A DNA stretch of 64,000 bases, from NCBI RefSeq assembly GCF_000002075.1, contig NW_004797391.1:729159-793158 (forward strand). Direction: 5' to 3'. This DNA is from Aplysia californica (Eukaryota > Mollusca > Gastropoda > Aplysiida > Aplysiidae). Every line of letters begins with the position of its first letter. Position 1 is the first letter of the stretch. The notes below the pieces were generated by a model, which was given only the letters and a program-made list of their open reading frames with translations, had not been told where the DNA came from and made no database searches. Of the stretch, positions 61,801 through 64,000 are shown piece by piece. The translations under genes and the position numbers were made by a program.

Positions 61801-63296
61801 ACAGAAGGAGTAGCAAAATATTGCCACTGACAGATAAATAAAAATGTAAAGTAAACCTTTCCCAGTGGGGAAGGACTAAGTCCTCTACTCCTCTACTTTA
61901 AAGAATTTCACATCAACGATTTAAGAGAATAGTGAAAGAGACTGAAGACTGAGTAAAGAGAACATAAACACAACAATGGTCATCTAGAGCGGAGAAAGAG
62001 CAAGACAGATGGAAATAAACACCAGAAAGAAGGTAAAGAATAACCTACCAATGGTGCCCTCCAACCACCTGAAAAAGCCACACTAAGACATGGTTATATG
62101 AACAATAGGCGATAACTTACCCCACCATCCTCATCTTCCTCGGAGGAATCTGACTGGAAGATCTGCTGGAGGTCTTGCGCTATGCCCTTGACCCTCAGGT
62201 CCCGTTCCCTTGTCAGGCTGCCTCCGGGGGTCAGTGGAGAGGACAGCTGGGCCAAATCTGAGGACATAAGACACAGGAGTGCAAGTTAATAGTCCCTGAA
62301 TAATACAGTACAGACACACAACACCAACACAGTGAAAATCAAACATTCATTTTGATTTGACTTGTCAATGTAGTTTACATCGAGGACAGAAGCCATAATA
62401 TTTCGTTATTAGCTTTTCATAACAATAATGCTGATAGGGAGGAGGAGCTGACAATTCATCAACAATCTGTTTTTCTAAAAAGAAAAAGACAAGGAAAGAA
62501 AAGAAAAGGCAGTCTAAATGACGAGAGGTCATACTGAACAAATTCATTACATAGAACATTCAGAAAAACTTGTCAGGGACCAGAGAGAGAAACATTTCAT
62601 CCTTGAAACAGGAGTTGGGCTTATTTGCTGACATCAACTGCCCTGATATTTCTAATCAAAGGCAACAAAATTTAAAATTGACGAAAACACTAAATCAAAG
62701 CACTGATGTGCAAGCTCTATCTCATTGTACAATTTTTTTTTTAAATAACAAAACAAAACAAAAAATTACAACAACAAAACAACCCCCCCCCCCAAAAAAA
62801 AACAACAACAACAACCCAACAACAACCCTCATGCAAGTACAACAACAGCATGCACACATCGACAATCCTCCCACGAACCACTGAAAACATGATATGTAAC
62901 TCGGAAGCAAAAAACATTTCCAAGGATCAAAATTAGGGGCTTGAAGCTGAATCAGAATATCTACACCAAAAATTAGAGATGGGTTCCTTGCGTTTCCATT
63001 TCTCTCTTACTCCTACTCGATTTTCATTACACGGACTGACTTCCCAACAGACTTTAAAATTTTCAAGGGATACATAAAGCTGACAACACAACCAACACCC
63101 CCCCCCCCACACACACATCCATTCCTAAACCAGTTTCCCAAGAGGGACAAAGGGGAGAAGAGTAAAAATGACACACAGAGTTACAACAGCTATAGGTAAG
63201 AACGTGGAGAGCACCTTGCTCACCGTTGGTGGCCTCCTCCTTCACCGTCACAGGGTCCAGGTTACCTTGACGAGCTGCTGGTTGACTTTCCTCCTC
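46991..63296 (-). CDS. MED13: MED13 (Mediator kinase-module subunit 13), C-terminal part
   Basis: Family role: MED13 links the CDK8/cyclin C/MED12 kinase module to core Mediator in the nucleus; its folded part is Argonaute-like (MID/PIWI). Exons in transcript order: 63224-63296, 62121-62257, 61437-61521, 60754-60938, 60290-60456, 59582-59801, 58685-58793, 58222-58472, 57300-57432, 56892-57008, 56097-56267, 55329-55578, 54344-54403, 53468-53659, 52782-53005, 52166-52348, 51283-51494, 50672-50814, 50068-50219, 49698-49814, 48893-49108, 48229-48390, 47506-47615, 46991-47123 (stop TGA 46991-46993). Phases agree everywhere except between 56097-56267 and 55329-55578, where a conserved exon is missing. 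About 1266 codons are visible; human MED13 has about 2174 residues, so the 5' part lies past 64000. It probably stands for both vertebrate MED13 and MED13L. Confidence 0.96.
47640..47790 (-). repeat. Family G fragment
   Basis: CTTGAAAAAAGACTCTATGC then ACTCAACAATTTATCAATAT on the + strand matches the 3' part of the G copy at 22385-22720 (ACTTGAAAAAAGACTCCATG). Confidence 0.5.
50068..52348 (-). CDS. MED13: MED13 exons: PIWI-like core
   Basis: Exons 52166-52348, 51283-51494, 50672-50814 and 50068-50219. Landmarks are [15 protein letters not shown] (human [15 protein letters not shown]), [80 protein letters not shown] and [17 protein letters not shown]. These follow the human order without gaps and in phase. 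Confidence 0.96.
52782..54403 (-). CDS. MED13: MED13 exons: KLKLYAQVC helix, linker and PIWI start
   Basis: Exons 54344-54403, 53468-53659 and 52782-53005. The short first exon gives [14 protein letters not shown], nearly identical to human [17 protein letters not shown]. The second is a Ser/Pro/Gly-rich linker. The third, after a charged stretch, reads [20 protein letters not shown] and [20 protein letters not shown], like human PAIVVYIVDPFTY and LLRCFLEMVQTLPPH. Confidence 0.94.
53758..53900 (+). repeat. SINE-like family C copy in a MED13 intron
   Basis: GTGATGCAATGGTTGGGCTC head, GTGGGATCTTGTATCCCACT, CAGTCCTGGTTGGCTCCC and ACCTAAATTGTGCTGTAGAA end. It is antisense to MED13. Confidence 0.6.
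54820..54963 (+). repeat. SINE-like family C copy abutting MITE E3
   Basis: GGGTAATGGTTATGCTTTTC head, GTGCGTGCAATTCTAGAGG, CCACTCAGCCTGGACGGAAT and GCAGGTTAAATCAGCTTGCC. The C end is cut where the E3 left end starts. Confidence 0.6.
54964..55255. mobile_element. MITE family E, copy E3
   Basis: 292 bp with ends ATAACTCTTTAAACCCC and, reversed, ATAACTCTCTGAACCCT, about 14 of 16 matching. It lies in the MED13 intron just 3' of exon 55329-55578. Confidence 0.6.
55329..56267 (-). CDS. MED13: MED13 exons: MID-region, with a missing exon between them
   Basis: Exon 56097-56267 ends [11 protein letters not shown] in phase 1 (human WQQFHKMAGRG). Exon 55329-55578 starts [20 protein letters not shown] in phase 0 (human [20 protein letters not shown]) and continues [20 protein letters not shown]. 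The roughly 35-38 residues that lie between these blocks in human (a GYD...SPFALPYW type segment) are not encoded in the 518 bases between the two exons. The phase mismatch requires an exon of 3n+2 nt. Confidence 0.93.
55579..56096 (-). other. MED13: MED13 intron where a conserved exon is expected
   Basis: Read on the minus strand in three frames, this 518-bp stretch shows no MED13-like segment. It contains an 18-base poly-C run (55811-55828), a poly-A run near 55683 and a CA run. See the finding on the missing exon. Confidence 0.7.
55811..55828. repeat. Poly-C homopolymer
   Basis: Eighteen consecutive C, a place where sequencing or assembly often fails. Confidence 0.95.
56892..58472 (-). 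CDS. MED13: MED13 exons: cysteine-rich CTCAFSA region
   Basis: Exons 58222-58472, 57300-57432 and 56892-57008. Exon 58222-58472 reads [40 protein letters not shown] and [11 protein letters not shown], matching human [22 protein letters not shown]. The next two give [18 protein letters not shown] and [20 protein letters not shown], matching the human block with ILLLQDQCTNLFSPFG and ALEHGRQF. All joins are in phase. Confidence 0.94.
58685..60456 (-). CDS. MED13: MED13 exons: YKPSW region to [11 protein letters not shown]
   Basis: Exons 60290-60456, 59582-59801 and 58685-58793. The first reads [20 protein letters not shown] and later [13 protein letters not shown], like the human FAPLKTLPSQYLPP and YRQSWT block. 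The second is a Ser/Asn-rich linker. The third, [20 protein letters not shown] then [17 protein letters not shown], is strongly conserved (human [20 protein letters not shown]). The long TPRTPRTPR-type insert seen in human is absent. Confidence 0.9.
59052..59441 (-). repeat. SINE-like family B copy B4
   Basis: Reverse complement of B: the + strand begins AGTAGAGGTTTTACGGCAC then CAACTGCATATGGTCATATG, passes CAAGGCACCCCGGAAATAGC and ends CAGTCAGTGGCACCGCCCC. Its orientation is sense relative to MED13. Confidence 0.75.
60754..63296 (-). CDS. MED13: MED13 exons: acidic, disordered middle region
   Basis: Exons 63224-63296, 62121-62257, 61437-61521 and 60754-60938 join in frame. They are low-complexity and acidic, with [18 protein letters not shown] and [19 protein letters not shown]. 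The conserved MED13 landmark is [14 protein letters not shown], which parallels human LSRMFPTPPSLEQH. This region is poorly conserved in the family and the exact splice choices here rest on phase agreement plus that landmark. Confidence 0.85.
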
Positions 63297-64000
63297 CTAG
63301 GGAAAAAATCATCGAAACAATTGAACAGATCAGAAAAATTATGGCTTGTAAAAAATGTTCCAGTACGACAGAAACAAAGTATGGATTATGGGATGTTTGA
63401 GAGAGTATGCGGTGGTGCCAAAGGAAAGAGAATAGAGCAATGACACCTCCTCCCTAGTCTGAAGTGCGCAACGATAATACAGAACGGAAAAACAAAAAAT
63501 GAAAGAAAGGTATTCTTGATCAGGCAATAAATTCACGAGCTAGAAAAATAAGGAAAAAAAAGGGTGAAGAAAGTTTTTTCCCCATTAAAAAAGAATAACA
63601 TGTACAACATTTTAATATTAACGCAACCAGCCACACTGTTTTGTTTCTTTTCAACACAGCTGTGAAAAGCAAACACACACAGTACAAACAGCAGGCACAC
63701 ACGCATATTTTTACGAACACCCACACGACAAATACAAAAATTCAACCTGAAGAATGTTATTTGTAGCATTAAGTTATTTTCTTTAATAGCATGTTCGAAG
63801 AGAACATGTGTGCCTATGCCTCTCATAAAGCATTAACATATTAATGACCAGCCCTCCTTAAACTGGAAAACCATGGCTTCCTAAGATACTTTCTTTGAAA
63901 AAAAAAACTACCTCATTATTATGACTAAAATAGTTACCTTACAGTGCCAAGGAAACACCCCAAGAAATGCATGTACTTTTGTTTTGAGAATAACTTCTAA
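63297..64000 (-). other. MED13 intron at the window edge
   Basis: No supported exon. A GTAACT donor-like site follows an open stretch at 63939-64000, but its translation is not recognised. The 5' exons of MED13 should lie beyond 64000. Confidence 0.4.

Noticed and set aside
63939-64000. Possible partial MED13 exon (ends HCK before a GTAACT donor)
   Set aside because: Phase would fit the next exon but the sequence is not recognised as MED13 and the acceptor lies outside the window.

Overview
The window is animal genomic DNA. It holds two host genes with many GT-AG introns, in AT-rich sequence full of short interspersed repeats. The proteins are clear orthologues of human genes but diverged as in an invertebrate. 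Intron sizes (about 0.3-2.7 kb), repeat load and SINE-like elements suggest a lophotrochozoan, perhaps a mollusc; that placement is an inference and is weakly held. No bacterial, CRISPR or rRNA/tRNA gene features were seen.

Left half (98-32679, + strand): a complete ANKFY1 (Rabankyrin-5) gene. I joined 26 coding exons by hand at GT/AG sites. They give one open frame of 3498 nt (1165 codons plus stop), close to the about 1169 residues of the human protein. The order is N-terminal coiled coil, BTB/POZ, about twenty ankyrin repeats, C-terminal FYVE zinc finger. The family is known as a Rab5 effector that binds PI3P on early endosomes and macropinosomes.

Right part (63296 down to 46991, - strand): the C-terminal part of MED13, the large Mediator kinase-module subunit. 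There are 24 coding exons (about 1266 codons) ending in a stop at 46991; the 5' exons lie beyond the window. One conserved segment, about 35-38 residues before the 'EPYG' motif, has no exon here, and the reading phase across that junction does not match.

Middle (about 32.7-47 kb): the two genes converge tail to tail. This stretch holds the likely 3' UTRs, a 33-bp tandem repeat just after the ANKFY1 stop, a TIR element (39543-40289), a broken MADF-domain reading frame (40790-41062, minus) and SINE-like copies.

Repeats: I distinguish five SINE-like families by eye: A (about 170 bp), B (about 390 bp, sharing A's 3' tail), C (tRNA-like head), G and H. There are two MITE families, D (about 437 bp, 27-bp TIRs) and E (TTAACTCTTT ends). 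One MITE is nested inside an A copy. Two ANKFY1 introns end in roughly 50-bp tandem arrays whose units carry splice-acceptor sequence. At exon 25 one upstream unit offers an in-frame alternative acceptor adding 18 residues just before FYVE. There is a 100-base N gap at 11347-11446.
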